Made by a program: the position numbers and the translations under genes
The notes under the pieces: generated by a model
The model's input: only the letters and a program-made list of their open reading frames with translations
The model's database searches: none
Told to the model about the DNA's origin: nothing
Assembly: GCF_018129685.1 (NCBI RefSeq)
Contig: NZ_JAFCLG010000009.1
Span: forward strand, 62,001-126,000
Direction of reading: 5' to 3'
Length of the DNA stretch: 64,000 nucleotides
From: Bradyrhizobium manausense
Lineage (GTDB): Bacteria > Pseudomonadota > Alphaproteobacteria > Rhizobiales > Xanthobacteraceae
Part shown: one piece after another, positions 24,929 through 34,025 of the stretch
Position numbering within the stretch: position 1 is the first letter of the stretch
Layout: every line of letters starts with the position of its first letter

Positions 24929-26707
24929 TTACCCCAGCAGCACCGCATCCGCCGCGGCGACCGATTCCGCACTTTCCGTCACGGTGCGCTCGAGCGCGCC
25001 GGCCTGCACGGTGATGTTCTCGGCGAAGAAGCGCGCGAGCGAAACATAGCGCGCGGCCTCGCTGTTGCCGTCGGCCTTTGCGGCGAGCGCCTCGGACGCC
25101 AGCAGGCAGCCGCCGAGCGTGGCGCCGAACTGCTGCAGATATGGCGAAGCTCCTGCGAGGGCCTCGTTCGGCGCGGAGCCAACGCGTTCCAGCAGCCACT
25201 TGCTGGTGCGCGTCAGCGCGTCCAAGGCCTCGCGCAGTTTCACGCCGGTGGTGCCGAAAGCGGGATCGTTGGAGGCTTCGACCTGCTTCACCGTGGCGGA
25301 GAGCTCGTCGAGCAGCGCCCACACCGACGCGCCGCCGTTGGCCGCGAGCTTGCGCGTGACGAGGTCGATCGCCTGGATCCCGTTGGTGCCCTCGTAGATC
25401 GCGGTGATGCGCGCGTCGCGAAAATGCTGCGCGGCGCCGGTCTCCTCGATGAAGCCCATGCCGCCATGCACCTGCACACCGAGATAGGCGACCTCGTTGC
25501 CGATGTCGGTGGAATAGCCCTTCGCCATCGGCGTCAGTAGCGCGGCGCGCGCGGCGGCCTCCGTGCGGACCTTCGGATCCTTGGCGCGAAAGGAGACGTC
25601 GAGCGCGACCGCGGTCGCGTAGCAGATGGTGCGCGCCGCTGCCGTTTGCGCCCGCATCCGCATCAGCATGCGCTTGACGTCGGGGTGCACGAAGATCGCA
25701 TCCGAGCCGTCGCCCTTCTTGCCGACGGCGCGGCCCTGCTTGCGTTCCAGCGCGTAGGCCAGCGCCTGCTGATAGGCGCGATCGGCGACACCGACGCCCT
25801 CGAGGCCGACGCCGAGCCGGGCCTGGTTCATCATCGTGAACATGCAGCGCATGCCCTGGTTCTCTTCGCCGATCAGGAAGCCGATCGCGCCGCCATGGTC
25901 GCCCATGGTCATGGTGCAGGTGGGCGAGGCGTGCATGCCGAGCTTGTGCTCGACGCCGGAGGCGAAGATGTCGTTGCGCTGCCCCAGCGAGCCGTCGGCG
26001 TTGACCATGAATTTCGGCACCAGGAACAGCGAGATTCCCTTGGTGCCGGCGGGGGCGTCGGGCAGGCGCGCCAGCACGAAATGCACGATGTTGTCGGTCA
26101 TGTCGTGCTCGCCATAGGTGATGTAGATCTTCGTGCCCGTGATGCGATAGGTGCCGTCGGGCGCGCGTTCGGCACGGGTGCGCAGCGCGCCGACGTCGGA
26201 GCCGGCCTGCGGCTCGGTCAATTGCATCGTGCCGGTCCATTCGCCGGAAACGAGCTTCTCGAGATAGATCTTTTTCAGCTCGTCGCTGCCGTGTGCATCG
26301 AGCGCTTCGATCGCCGAGGCCGTCAGCAGCGGGCAGAGGCCGAAAGCGACGTTCGCAGCGCTCCAGATCTCGGTGCAGGCGGCGTTGATCGCCAGCGGCA
26401 GGCCCTGGCCGCCGAAACCTTCCGGGCCCGACACCGCGTTCCAGCCGCCGTCGATCCAGCGCTTGTAGGCATCCGGCCAGCCCGGCGCCGTCGTCACCTT
26501 GCCGGCCTCGAGCTTGATGCCGTGCTCGTCGCCCACCTTGTTGAGCGGCGCCAATACGTCGGTTGCGAACTTGCCGGCTTCCTCCAGCACGGCCGCGACG
26601 ATATCGCCGTCGAAATCTCCGTAATGGCCGGCGTCCATGGCAGCCTTCAGCCCGGCGCCATGGTTGAGCGACAGCAGCATGTCAGAAATCGGCGCGCGGT
26701 AGGTCAT
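24929..26707 (-). CDS. Acyl-CoA dehydrogenase, long (about 590 aa) family
   Basis: A 592-residue FAD enzyme with the acyl-CoA dehydrogenase core: EWTGTMQLTEPQAGSDVGAL for FAD/substrate binding, EERA-type loops, and GGMGFIEETGAAQHFRDARI followed by YEGTNGIQAIDL, which carries the catalytic-region Glu. The extra C-terminal domain of about 130 residues places it with the long acyl-CoA dehydrogenases, a group that includes methylmercaptopropionyl-CoA dehydrogenase (DmdC). Acyl chain specificity is not readable. ATG 26707 is preceded by GGGAG; the longer frame to 26767 lacks support. Confidence 0.9.
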   Translation of the reverse strand: MTYRAPISDMLLSLNHGAGLKAAMDAGHYGDFDGDIVAAVLEEAGKFATDVLAPLNKVGDEHGIKLEAGKVTTAPGWPDAYKRWIDGGWNAVSGPEGFGGQGLPLAINAACTEIWSAANVAFGLCPLLTASAIEALDAHGSDELKKIYLEKLVSGEWTGTMQLTEPQAGSDVGALRTRAERAPDGTYRITGTKIYITYGEHDMTDNIVHFVLARLPDAPAGTKGISLFLVPKFMVNADGSLGQRNDIFASGVEHKLGMHASPTCTMTMGDHGGAIGFLIGEENQGMRCMFTMMNQARLGVGLEGVGVADRAYQQALAYALERKQGRAVGKKGDGSDAIFVHPDVKRMLMRMRAQTAAARTICYATAVALDVSFRAKDPKVRTEAAARAALLTPMAKGYSTDIGNEVAYLGVQVHGGMGFIEETGAAQHFRDARITAIYEGTNGIQAIDLVTRKLAANGGASVWALLDELSATVKQVEASNDPAFGTTGVKLREALDALTRTSKWLLERVGSAPNEALAGASPYLQQFGATLGGCLLASEALAAKADGNSEAARYVSLARFFAENITVQAGALERTVTESAESVAAADAVLLG

Positions 26708-26763
26708 GGTCTCACTCCCGGAGGACAGGTTTGCCGCCGTCTTCCCATGAAATCGGGGAGGGC

Positions 26764-28257
26764 TCAATGGGCGGAGGGGGAGCGGCGGAATCCGGCTATG
26801 ATTATAATAGAGTATGGTCCGGCCGACCCTCGGTCCGGCGGTATTTTGCCGCTCCAGGCGGTTGAAATGCCGCGCGGCGGTGGACAGCTACAGCAAGCTC
26901 GGGCTATCGGCGGATGTCTTCGGATTCGACGAATAAGAAATCCTTGCTGTTCGATGGCTGGGGGGGGGGCTCTGCGCAGGCTCAACCAAAGCGACACCGC
27001 GGCAAATGAGCAAAAAATGAGGACAGAATTCGCCATACCGAAAGGACCGTTGAACGGGCTCAGGAGGATCGCGGTGTAGGCGAATGCGAGCATAAGTTGG
27101 CCCGCCAAGGATTTGCTCTTAACGACGGCTCGATACGCTGCGCCCGACAAGGCCCCCCAGAACACGACCACCAAGATCAAACCCAGAAAGTCGCCGCCGT
27201 CCAGCAGCCAGGCGCACCATGCGTTGGGAAACCAGCCATTGAGACCTGCCGCGGCGAGCTGCTCACGCATCGTTTCCGGCAGTCTCAGTTGGGGAGCGAA
27301 GACATCGAAAAGCGGGGACAAGATACCGATCTGGTATAGCCCGTAATAGGCAGAGAGCTGCTGCTCGTGCTCCACAAAGCGCTGTACCGTCGTGGGACTA
27401 TGGGTCAGGTAAAAGGCGTAGCTGATAAAGTTCATTACCGTTTCCGCCGCGAAAGATCCGCTGCGGGCCGCATCATCGAGCCACATGCTCGGTCTCAAGT
27501 TCCATTTCTCCCAGGCGACACGCAGAAAGTCATCGTAATTATGGATGTTGCCCACTTGCCTGCGACTAGCCAAAATTGCGTTGTTGTAGATGAGGAAGCC
27601 CGCGACGACGGCCAAGATATTGGGCCACAAATACCACCCACCCGGTAAGACCGATCTTCCGAGCAGGATCCGAACGAACGTGCAGCTGATTGCCAAAACG
27701 ACAACGAGCACGATCGGCACGGGTGACCAGTACAGGATGGCGTAGATCACCATAGCCGAAACAGAGGCCTGCCCGAGCCAACCGGCAAAGCGCCCAACCT
27801 TTTCGCCCCCGAGAAGGAATAGGCAGAATGACGCACATGAAAATGGTACGGTCAGATATCCGGCATAGAGCAGCCAAGACCGCTTTATCGCAACACCCTC
27901 CATCACATCCACGAAGCGTCGGTCGCGCAGCGCTGTAATTCCTACCGACCATTCCTGACCGCTCAGAAAAACCTTGTCCAGGGCTATCAGGAGGGCGCCG
28001 GCGATACCGGCGACAGCGCACGTCGCAATGATCCCGTCGAGATATTTGGAGTCGTCTGCCGCGTGTCCGAGTTGGGGAGGCGGCAGAGACACCACTATTG
28101 ATCCCCAGCAAAAAGCCAGAATTCCCGAAGCCATCAATTGCCACGCGACCAATCCTGGTGCGTGAACATATTGGATGGGAATTGCGAAGTAGATCGCGAT
28201 GAAGATAGCCCAGACTATCCCCATAAAGATGTCGGGCCGAAGCGCGATCTTAAGCAT
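26764..28257 (-). CDS. Polytopic membrane protein, O-antigen polymerase (Wzy)-like
   Basis: A protein of up to 497 residues with about 10-12 hydrophobic helices, of the kind found in O-antigen/exopolysaccharide polymerases, where sequence similarity is low. A large soluble loop around residues 240-330 (VGNIHNYDDFLRVAWEKWNL) resembles the periplasmic loop of Wzy proteins. It overlaps the preceding gene by 8 bp (ATGCTTAA). A run of 10 identical bases at 26960-26969 lies just after the last helix. With one base fewer the protein would end at 26904, with one more at 26888; the present frame adds about 65 low-quality residues rich in Pro and Arg. The assignment is structural, not by motif. Confidence 0.6.
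   Translation of the reverse strand: MLKIALRPDIFMGIVWAIFIAIYFAIPIQYVHAPGLVAWQLMASGILAFCWGSIVVSLPPPQLGHAADDSKYLDGIIATCAVAGIAGALLIALDKVFLSGQEWSVGITALRDRRFVDVMEGVAIKRSWLLYAGYLTVPFSCASFCLFLLGGEKVGRFAGWLGQASVSAMVIYAILYWSPVPIVLVVVLAISCTFVRILLGRSVLPGGWYLWPNILAVVAGFLIYNNAILASRRQVGNIHNYDDFLRVAWEKWNLRPSMWLDDAARSGSFAAETVMNFISYAFYLTHSPTTVQRFVEHEQQLSAYYGLYQIGILSPLFDVFAPQLRLPETMREQLAAAGLNGWFPNAWCAWLLDGGDFLGLILVVVFWGALSGAAYRAVVKSKSLAGQLMLAFAYTAILLSPFNGPFGMANSVLIFCSFAAVSLWLSLRRAPPPAIEQQGFLIRRIRRHPPIARACCSCPPPRGISTAWSGKIPPDRGSAGPYSIIIIAGFRRSPSAH
26960..26969. repeat. Homopolymer of 10 G within the Wzy-like gene
   Basis: Ten G residues on the plus strand (ten C in the coding sense) at the junction between the last membrane helix and the tail of the polymerase-like gene. 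Loss of one base gives an early stop at 26904-26906 with a charged tail (SKDFLFVESEDIRR). Gain of one gives a stop at 26888-26890. It is either a slippage-prone switch or a sequencing length error. Confidence 0.9.
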
Positions 28258-29602
28258 TTTCTGGAAGCTGCTGGACGGTCGGAGATCTGGCTAGCCAAGC
28301 CAACGAAACGTTGGGAAGAACGCTGCGCGATACGATGCCAAGAGCCATCCAGCATAGCGGGTTCGTTGCCTGAAATCCGAGGAGACTGTCAACAAACGTG
28401 CCGATCGAAAACAAGGTCATTGTTAGATCGACGCCGACAGCAGTCCACACCTTGATCAGAGATGCGAAAATGAGTCCGGATAGGAGGACCGTGAAAACGA
28501 TGGCAAGGGGCAACCCGCTCGTGAGGGCTACATGTACCGGGGCGAGGTCCGCTTGGTCTCTGCTGAATTCTACAGGCTTGTAATTGTTCGGAGAGATATA
28601 CCTTACTGTGAATTTGCTTCCGAAACCATTTCCGAACAGCGCCTGGTAGGGTGACTTGCTAACCAGGTTCCAGACAGCTTCGGCTTCGATGTTTCTCGCG
28701 CTGGTCAGTCGTACCAGCGGACTTACCTTGGCCTCGTTGGCGGCCGTAGCTTCGGCTCCGCCGTTGTACGTCGGCTCTAGAGTGAAGCGCTCTACAACAG
28801 TAGCCACCCGCACATTGCCATAGGACATCATGGCCCAACCAAGTGCCGTGACGACGACTCCCAAGCCAAGTGAGACAATCGGGGTTCCCACAACGATAAT
28901 CGCAAGGCGCTCGAACTTGGTTCGATGGCTTCGCCGATTGATGATGACTGCTATGTACACGGCAATGATGAGTGAGAGGCCCAAGTAAACAGCCCGCTTG
29001 TCGCCTATGACGACAACAAGGCAACCAACGACCGATCCCACCCAGTTTGAGGTTGCCAAGCTGGATGCGACCGAGAGCAGGGCGAGATTGGGCTGAAAGC
29101 TATAGCCTCCCAACTGGAGCCCCGGCGTGGCGACATAGATTGCCGTCGCGACCATGTAGCCGCACAGAATAGCCGACGACAGGATCTTTACCGCTCCTTC
29201 AGGGACTGACCTGCATGCGACGTCGCGTCCCAAAAGGTAGAAGGCGAGCAGGAATGCGTACTGAAAGAAATGGCGGAAATAGGTGAGCCAGTCCTTTTGG
29301 TCCAACAGGCCGGAAAGAGCGCCGGATACAATTATGAGTAACAGGCACGCTGCAAAAGGATCCAGCAGCTCAACGAGATTTTCGCGAATGAGCCAGAGGT
29401 AACAGCCCCCTACAGCGAGCAGCATTATCCGCGTGCCCGTGAGAAAGCGGACAAAGTCAAAATTTACTTGATATTCGAGGGTATAACTAATCGTGAAAAT
29501 AAGAATGTAGACGAACAGCAGACCGAAAAGTATACGCAATACCAGCCGTCTTGTACTCCCCGGATCCAAGATCTCACTCTCCAAATTATCGCCATCACTC
29601 AA
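28250..29602 (-). CDS. Polytopic membrane protein, O-antigen ligase/polymerase-like
   Basis: A 450-residue integral membrane protein with about 10-12 helices and a large hydrophilic loop (residues about 270-350, with ERFTLEPTYNGGAEATAANE and FGNGFGSKFTVRY) between late helices. This is the topology of WaaL/Wzy proteins and the LFGNGFGS loop fits that group, so transfer or polymerisation of lipid-linked sugar chains at the periplasmic face is suggested. The base composition is clearly more AT-rich than that of flanking genes, as usual for glycan loci. The start at TTG 29602 is uncertain. It overlaps the next gene by 8 bp, so both are translated from one transcript. Confidence 0.6.
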   Translation of the reverse strand: MSDGDNLESEILDPGSTRRLVLRILFGLLFVYILIFTISYTLEYQVNFDFVRFLTGTRIMLLAVGGCYLWLIRENLVELLDPFAACLLLIIVSGALSGLLDQKDWLTYFRHFFQYAFLLAFYLLGRDVACRSVPEGAVKILSSAILCGYMVATAIYVATPGLQLGGYSFQPNLALLSVASSLATSNWVGSVVGCLVVVIGDKRAVYLGLSLIIAVYIAVIINRRSHRTKFERLAIIVVGTPIVSLGLGVVVTALGWAMMSYGNVRVATVVERFTLEPTYNGGAEATAANEAKVSPLVRLTSARNIEAEAVWNLVSKSPYQALFGNGFGSKFTVRYISPNNYKPVEFSRDQADLAPVHVALTSGLPLAIVFTVLLSGLIFASLIKVWTAVGVDLTMTLFSIGTFVDSLLGFQATNPLCWMALGIVSRSVLPNVSLAWLARSPTVQQLPENA

Positions 29603-29871
29603 CCCTTACGCGAAGAAAAAGTCAATTGCAATCCAAGGGAACGGTGCGGTCGGTCCCTGAAACGCCCAATGCATTTTGGTAACTGGAGGGTGCGGGGTTG
29701 TTGGACTTGCGGTACACCGTCCAGCGGGGACTCCGGGCCACTCAGATCGAGGGTGGCATCACGCGGGGCTTGAAGAACGATCGCGTGCCTGGCCAAGTAG
29801 TCCCGTTTGCACTCGTTGCAGCTCTTTTTGCTAGTTGGCTCAGCGTCGATAAGATCGACGGCGGCCTTCAA
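29599..29871 (-). CDS. Possible short ORF or gene fragment upstream of the O-antigen genes
   Basis: Ninety codons from a TTG, ending TGA within the TTGA that overlaps the proposed start of the next gene. The translation (SCNECKRDYLARHAIVLQAP, then SGPESPLDGVPQVQQPRTLQ) looks protein-like, with a CxxC pair. There is no good start codon or ribosome site, and the frame is closed just upstream. It may be the remnant of a glycan-biosynthesis gene. I do not recognise it. Confidence 0.3.
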   Translation of the reverse strand: MKAAVDLIDAEPTSKKSCNECKRDYLARHAIVLQAPRDATLDLSGPESPLDGVPQVQQPRTLQLPKCIGRFRDRPHRSLGLQLTFSSRKG

Positions 29872-30146
29872 TTGCTTTTGAAAAATAGCGCCGGAACGGC
29901 TGAGTCATTCCACGGTCGGAATGACCTTTGATATCTACGGGTGATATCTACGGGCACCTATTCCTCCGGCCTGACGAGAGCGAGGAACTAGCCGCCGCCA
30001 AGCCTGCTCTGCTAGGATAGGTTTCTAAAGCGAATCTGGACGCAGCACGGCGGGTTTTCGAATATGATTTGCAAAACCAAACCAATGTGACTATACGCGT
30101 AACCGCCTAAAAGCACTTAGCTTTTTGGATTTCCATTCCATCGGAT
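29872..30146. other. AT-rich gene-free interval before tRNA-Gln
   Basis: No credible gene. It contains a direct repeat TGATATCTACGGG at about 29930 and 29943. From 30050 to 30146 the sequence is strongly AT-rich and ends TTTTTGGATTTCC before the tRNA, consistent with the tRNA promoter region. Together with the short ORF next to it, it makes a 540-bp break in clear coding sequence. Confidence 0.55.
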
Positions 30147-30221
30147 TGGGGCGTAGCCAAGCGGTAAGGCAGCGGATTTTGATTCCGCCATTCGGAGGTT
30201 CGATCCCTCCCGCCCCAGCCA
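30147..30221 (+). tRNA. tRNA-Gln (anticodon UUG)
   Basis: A 75-base tRNA with encoded CCA. The acceptor stem TGGGGCG pairs with CGCCCCA, discriminator G is followed by CCA, and the T arm contains GGTTCGATCC. The anticodon stem GCGGA/TCCGC encloses a 7-base loop whose middle TTG (30179-30181) reads CAA glutamine codons. It borders the AT-rich glycan segment, a position often used by integrating islands, but no integrase or duplicated tRNA end is visible. Confidence 0.97.
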
Positions 30222-30633
30222 ATTGGGTCAACTGACCAATCCCTCGTTTTCTGGGCCGCCGTTCGGATTGCTGTCAGGTGCTGCGTGCGAGGAGCTGACA
30301 GCGCGCAGTTGGCCGTGTGAGCCCGGTTTCTTCGAGCCCGGTCATACCCGCCTCGATCGCCCGAGCGACAAGCGCGCGAGGACTTCCACTTCGCAAAGCG
30401 GGTCGAGATCCAACGATGGGGCCGCGTGGTTTCGGCGCGCCGATCGGCTACCGGATCGCCAGCTGGCGCGCGGAGAGCCGGGGCGACAATTTGTTGGAGC
30501 CTAAGGCAGCCGCAGCAGACCGCCGTCCATCAGGTTTGCCAAGATTATCACAGCAAAGGCCAGATAAGTTGACGTCGCGAGTATTGATCTCATCCGCAGA
30601 TCCTCGGTGCTGCGATTTGGTAAATTTTTATGG
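30222..30633. other. Gene-free interval between tRNA-Gln and the metallophosphoesterase gene
   Basis: About 410 bp without a supportable gene. On the minus strand a closed frame of about 57 codons (GAPKPRGPIVGSRPALRSGS, ending near 30280) has GC-rich codon use but no start and is preceded by a stop. It could be debris of a lost gene. The stretch from 30600 to 30633 is AT-rich and contains the end of the metallophosphoesterase transcript. Confidence 0.45.
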
Positions 30634-31812
30634 TTAAGATTTGGTTACGGGCGTGGCGTCCACTGGGCGCAGCGTGATCCGGGTCAGTTCGGACGGGCGG
30701 CCGAGCCGCAGCGCGAAGCCCGGCCAGAGCGCGGTCCCATTGTTCACGTAGAGCGTCATTCCCTCGACGTCGTAGCGGCCCGAGACGTAGCCGGCATTGG
30801 CGGGCGCAGCCAACCGGTCGATCCCGACAATCAGTCCGCCGTGGGTATGCCCGGACAATTGCAAGGCGACACCCAGCTTCGCGGCGTGCCGCGCATCGCT
30901 CGGCTGGTGATCGAGCAAGATGACGGGAGCGCCTTCGGGGATGCCTTCGAGCACCGCGGCGAGGTCGCGGGCGGGAGTCCCCCTGTGGCGCGACGCCCGG
31001 TCCGTGATGCCGGCGAAAACCAGCCTGCCGCCGTCGCGATCAAGAACAATGCGCCTGTTTTCGAGCGACAGCAGTCCAAGGTCGAAGAACCGCGCCATCC
31101 ACCTGTCGTAGCCGAAAATGTACTCGTGATTGCCCGAGATCACGTAGACGCCATCGGTCGCTTTCAGGTCCCGCAAGGGCTCGATGTCGGCGCGTCGCGC
31201 ATCGACGGTGCCGTCGATCAGATCCCCCGTGATCGCAATCAGGTCGACGCCGAGCTTGTTGGATCGTTCGACGACGGCACGCGCCCATGACGCCGGGAAC
31301 AGCCGGCTGATGTGGAGATCGGTCAGTTGCAGAACGGTGTATCCGTCGAATTGCCGGGGCAGCCCGCGGATACCGATCTCGATGTCTTTCAACGACGGAA
31401 TCCGCATCGCCTGCTGGACGCCGATCGCCGCCGCGACGGCAGCCAACGAAGCCAGTCCATAGCGCACGCCGTCAGGGGCGCCCACGATGCCACCCTGGAT
31501 CACCGCTGCGGCGAGAAGTCCGACATCGAGCGCCAGTTGCAGCAGCGCGAGCAGGACGATTGTGCCGAACGCCCAGTTGAAGAGCGCGACCACCGGGCGC
31601 GGAAACTCCGGAGAGAAGACCGAGCCCGACGACAGCTTGCTCCACCGGTGAAACTGCAACGCGACCAACGCGAGCGCAGCCATCACGAGCTTGATCGAGA
31701 GCGGCAACTGCAGCGGCCAGATGAAGCGGGTCACGATCAGCAGATAGGCCAGGCCGAATATCAGCTGGGGAATCGGTTCTATCCTTCGTATTGTTCCGGC
31801 CCCATCGCCCAC
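30634..31812 (-). CDS. Membrane-anchored metallophosphoesterase (YaeI-like)
   Basis: A 392-residue protein with four hydrophobic segments in the first 140 residues and a calcineurin-type phosphoesterase domain after that. The di-metal ligands are VLQLTDLHISRLF, AITGDLIDGTV, VISGNHEYIFG, LDHQP and QLSGHTHGGLI. Similar proteins cleave phosphodiesters of lipid A precursors or remain uncharacterised. The GTG start at 31812 overlaps the end of the VOC gene by 34 bp, and no better start is seen upstream of the first helix. The two are probably cotranscribed. Confidence 0.87.
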   Translation of the reverse strand: MGDGAGTIRRIEPIPQLIFGLAYLLIVTRFIWPLQLPLSIKLVMAALALVALQFHRWSKLSSGSVFSPEFPRPVVALFNWAFGTIVLLALLQLALDVGLLAAAVIQGGIVGAPDGVRYGLASLAAVAAAIGVQQAMRIPSLKDIEIGIRGLPRQFDGYTVLQLTDLHISRLFPASWARAVVERSNKLGVDLIAITGDLIDGTVDARRADIEPLRDLKATDGVYVISGNHEYIFGYDRWMARFFDLGLLSLENRRIVLDRDGGRLVFAGITDRASRHRGTPARDLAAVLEGIPEGAPVILLDHQPSDARHAAKLGVALQLSGHTHGGLIVGIDRLAAPANAGYVSGRYDVEGMTLYVNNGTALWPGFALRLGRPSELTRITLRPVDATPVTKS

Positions 31813-32666
31813 GATGCCTGATCGTGGCCGTAGGCATAGTTGCGGTTGTTGACCACAGGGTTGCGATTGACCATCGGCCGCATGAACATCGGATGCGTCG
31901 CGCTGCGCACCTCGTGCTCGACGGTGAAGAGATGCTTGCCGCTGTCGAGCTCGACGATGTCGCAGAAGCGGTACTGATACTGGTTGTCCTCGCGCGAGAT
32001 CAGATCGCGCGCCTTTAGCTTGCGGTAGGGGCCGGAGAAGTCGGTGATGTAGATCTGCACATGGTGCCCGTCATAGTCAGGCTGCACCCGATCGGTCTCG
32101 CGGAACAGGAGGTGCTGGTCGCGGCCGGTTTTCACGGCGGCAACCTTGCCGTCGCCGTTGCGAAGGCTCGCGGGCATGCCCATGATCTCGGGATAGAAAG
32201 CGCAGATCGCCTGCGCCGATCCGGCCGGCACGTCGAACGCGACATAGGGAATGCCGAGCGTGATGCGCCCGAAGCGCGCGGCATCCGGTTCGTGGACGCG
32301 AATGCGGTTGCCCCAGGGGCAGGTCGCCTCGACATAATCATTATGCTCGGCATACGCGAAGGCCGTGCCTTCGAGCTTGCTCTTGACCGAGGCCAATCGC
32401 GCCAGCAGCGCCTCGCGTCCCTCGATGACCAATCCGGTATGGCCGCGCAGCACCTGCGCCTTGCCGCTGGGCAGGTGAAACTGGCTCCGTCCGACGTTGA
32501 TCCACATGTTGGTGTCGGACACCATCAGATAGGGATCGCGCGTCAACCCAAGGCCGGTGACGTAGAACAGCGTGGCGAGGCGCTGGTCCGGAACCTGGAT
32601 GTTGACGTGCTCGAAATGGATGGCGTTGCCGAGATCTTCTGCGGACCTGTCGAATTGTTGCGGCAT
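31779..32666 (-). CDS. VOC family (glyoxalase/dioxygenase-fold) protein
   Basis: A 295-residue vicinal-oxygen-chelate protein with two tandem VOC modules. The first has IHFEHVNIQVPDQRLATLFY, MWINVGRSQFHLP and later the acidic ligand region. The second begins GIPYVAFDVPAGSAQAICAF and continues with HVQIYITDFSG. The metal-binding His/Glu set looks at least partly kept. The substrate is unknown. The frame is open upstream to 33950 but that part is the antisense of the CoA-transferase gene; ATG 32666 (MPQQFDRSAED) is the natural start. Confidence 0.83.
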   Translation of the reverse strand: MPQQFDRSAEDLGNAIHFEHVNIQVPDQRLATLFYVTGLGLTRDPYLMVSDTNMWINVGRSQFHLPSGKAQVLRGHTGLVIEGREALLARLASVKSKLEGTAFAYAEHNDYVEATCPWGNRIRVHEPDAARFGRITLGIPYVAFDVPAGSAQAICAFYPEIMGMPASLRNGDGKVAAVKTGRDQHLLFRETDRVQPDYDGHHVQIYITDFSGPYRKLKARDLISREDNQYQYRFCDIVELDSGKHLFTVEHEVRSATHPMFMRPMVNRNPVVNNRNYAYGHDQASWAMGPEQYEG

Positions 32667-32837
32667 GAATGTGCGCTTTTGGCTGGAGGGACGGACGGGG
32701 CCGCATACTAGAGCAGAATTTCCGCCAACCGATACACCTGGCCGATCACATCTTGAGGGCCGCCCATTGTGCGCCGCCACCTTGCCGTGGCGAGCGTTCG
32801 CTGTAATCTGACCGGAAATAGCCAGGGAATGAGGTCG

Positions 32838-34025
32838 ATGGGGGGAGTTCTGGAAGGCGTGCGCGTCCTTGATTTCGGGCGCTATATCGCGGGGCCATAT
32901 TGCGCGACCTTGCTGGCGGAGTTCGGCGCCGACGTCATCCGCGTCGAGAAGCGCGACGGCAGCGAGGACCGCTTCGTGGCACCGGTCGGCGAAGGCGGCG
33001 AGGGCGCGCTGTTCCTCCAGGTCAATCGCAACAAGAAGTGCATCACGCTCGATCCGATGAAGCCCGAGGGCCAGGAGGTGATGCGCCGGCTGATCAAGAC
33101 GGCAGATGTCGTCGTCGCCAATCTGCCGCCGCAGACGCTTCTTGCGATGAAGCTCGACTATGACTCGCTGAAGGCGATCAAACCGGACATCATCCTGACG
33201 ACGGCAACTGCGTTTGGCGGGCCCGGCCCCTGGTCCGACCGCGTCGGCTTCGATGGCGTGGGCCAGGTCATGTCGGGCGCGGTCTACATGACCGGCGCCG
33301 GCAATCCGCCTTATCGCGCGGCGGTTAACTGGGTCGATTTCGGCACCGCGCTGCACTGCGCGTTCGGGACGCTTGCCGCGCTGATCGAGCGCGGCAAGTC
33401 CGGGCGCGGGCAGATCGTCGAGGGCGCGCTGCTGGCGACCGCCTTGTCCTTCACCAATGCGACGCTGATCGAACAGGCCGTCATATCGGTCAACCGCGTT
33501 CCCACAGGCAATCTCGGCCAGACCGCGGCGCCCGTGGACATCTATCGCACCAAGGACGGCTGGGTGCTGTGTCAGGTCACCGGCCATCCGCTGTTCAAGC
33601 GCTGGGCGAGGCTCATGGGCGAAGAGGAGTTGTGGCTGAGCGATCCGCGCTTTGCCGACGACATCAGCCGCGGCAATAACGGCCCCATCATCAGCGAGCG
33701 GATGGCGCGCTGGTGTGCCGAGCGCACCACGCAGGAGGCGGTCGACACGCTCGGCAAGGCGATGATTCCGACCGGGCCTGTCCTCAGCCCGCAGCAGGCG
33801 CTCGATCATCCGCACATTCGCGCCGCCGGCTTCCTGCAGGATGTCGACTATCCCGGCTTGCCGAAGCAAGCCCCCGTTGCTCGTGCTGCGGTCCGGCTGT
33901 CGGAAACGCCGGGCGAGATCGCGACACGTCCGCCGACGTTGGGTGAGCATACCGATTCGGTGCTGACCGAGCTCGGCTATGACAAGGCTGAAATTGCAGC
34001 ACTGCGGCAGAGCGGCATCATTTAG
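32838..34025 (+). CDS. CaiB/BaiF-type (class III) CoA-transferase
   Basis: A 395-residue CoA-transferase. It begins LEGVRVLDFGRYIAGPYCAT and AEFGADVIRVEK, the family N terminus. The catalytic Asp is probably Asp167 in WVDFGTALHCAFGTLAAL, followed by RGKSGRGQIVEGALL. It moves CoA between carboxylic acids, but the partner acids are unknown. The start is uncertain: ATG 32838 follows GAGG closely, and an in-frame ATG lies at 32829. It is divergent from the VOC gene. Confidence 0.9.
   Translation: MGGVLEGVRVLDFGRYIAGPYCATLLAEFGADVIRVEKRDGSEDRFVAPVGEGGEGALFLQVNRNKKCITLDPMKPEGQEVMRRLIKTADVVVANLPPQTLLAMKLDYDSLKAIKPDIILTTATAFGGPGPWSDRVGFDGVGQVMSGAVYMTGAGNPPYRAAVNWVDFGTALHCAFGTLAALIERGKSGRGQIVEGALLATALSFTNATLIEQAVISVNRVPTGNLGQTAAPVDIYRTKDGWVLCQVTGHPLFKRWARLMGEEELWLSDPRFADDISRGNNGPIISERMARWCAERTTQEAVDTLGKAMIPTGPVLSPQQALDHPHIRAAGFLQDVDYPGLPKQAPVARAAVRLSETPGEIATRPPTLGEHTDSVLTELGYDKAEIAALRQSGII

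Noticed and set aside
24903..26240. 445-codon minus-strand frame
   Set aside because: Lies in another frame of the acyl-CoA dehydrogenase gene, which has all family motifs; the translation is Arg/Ala-rich.
30222..30633. Integrase remnant or att site next to tRNA-Gln
   Set aside because: No integrase motif, and no second copy of the tRNA 3' end was found in the window.
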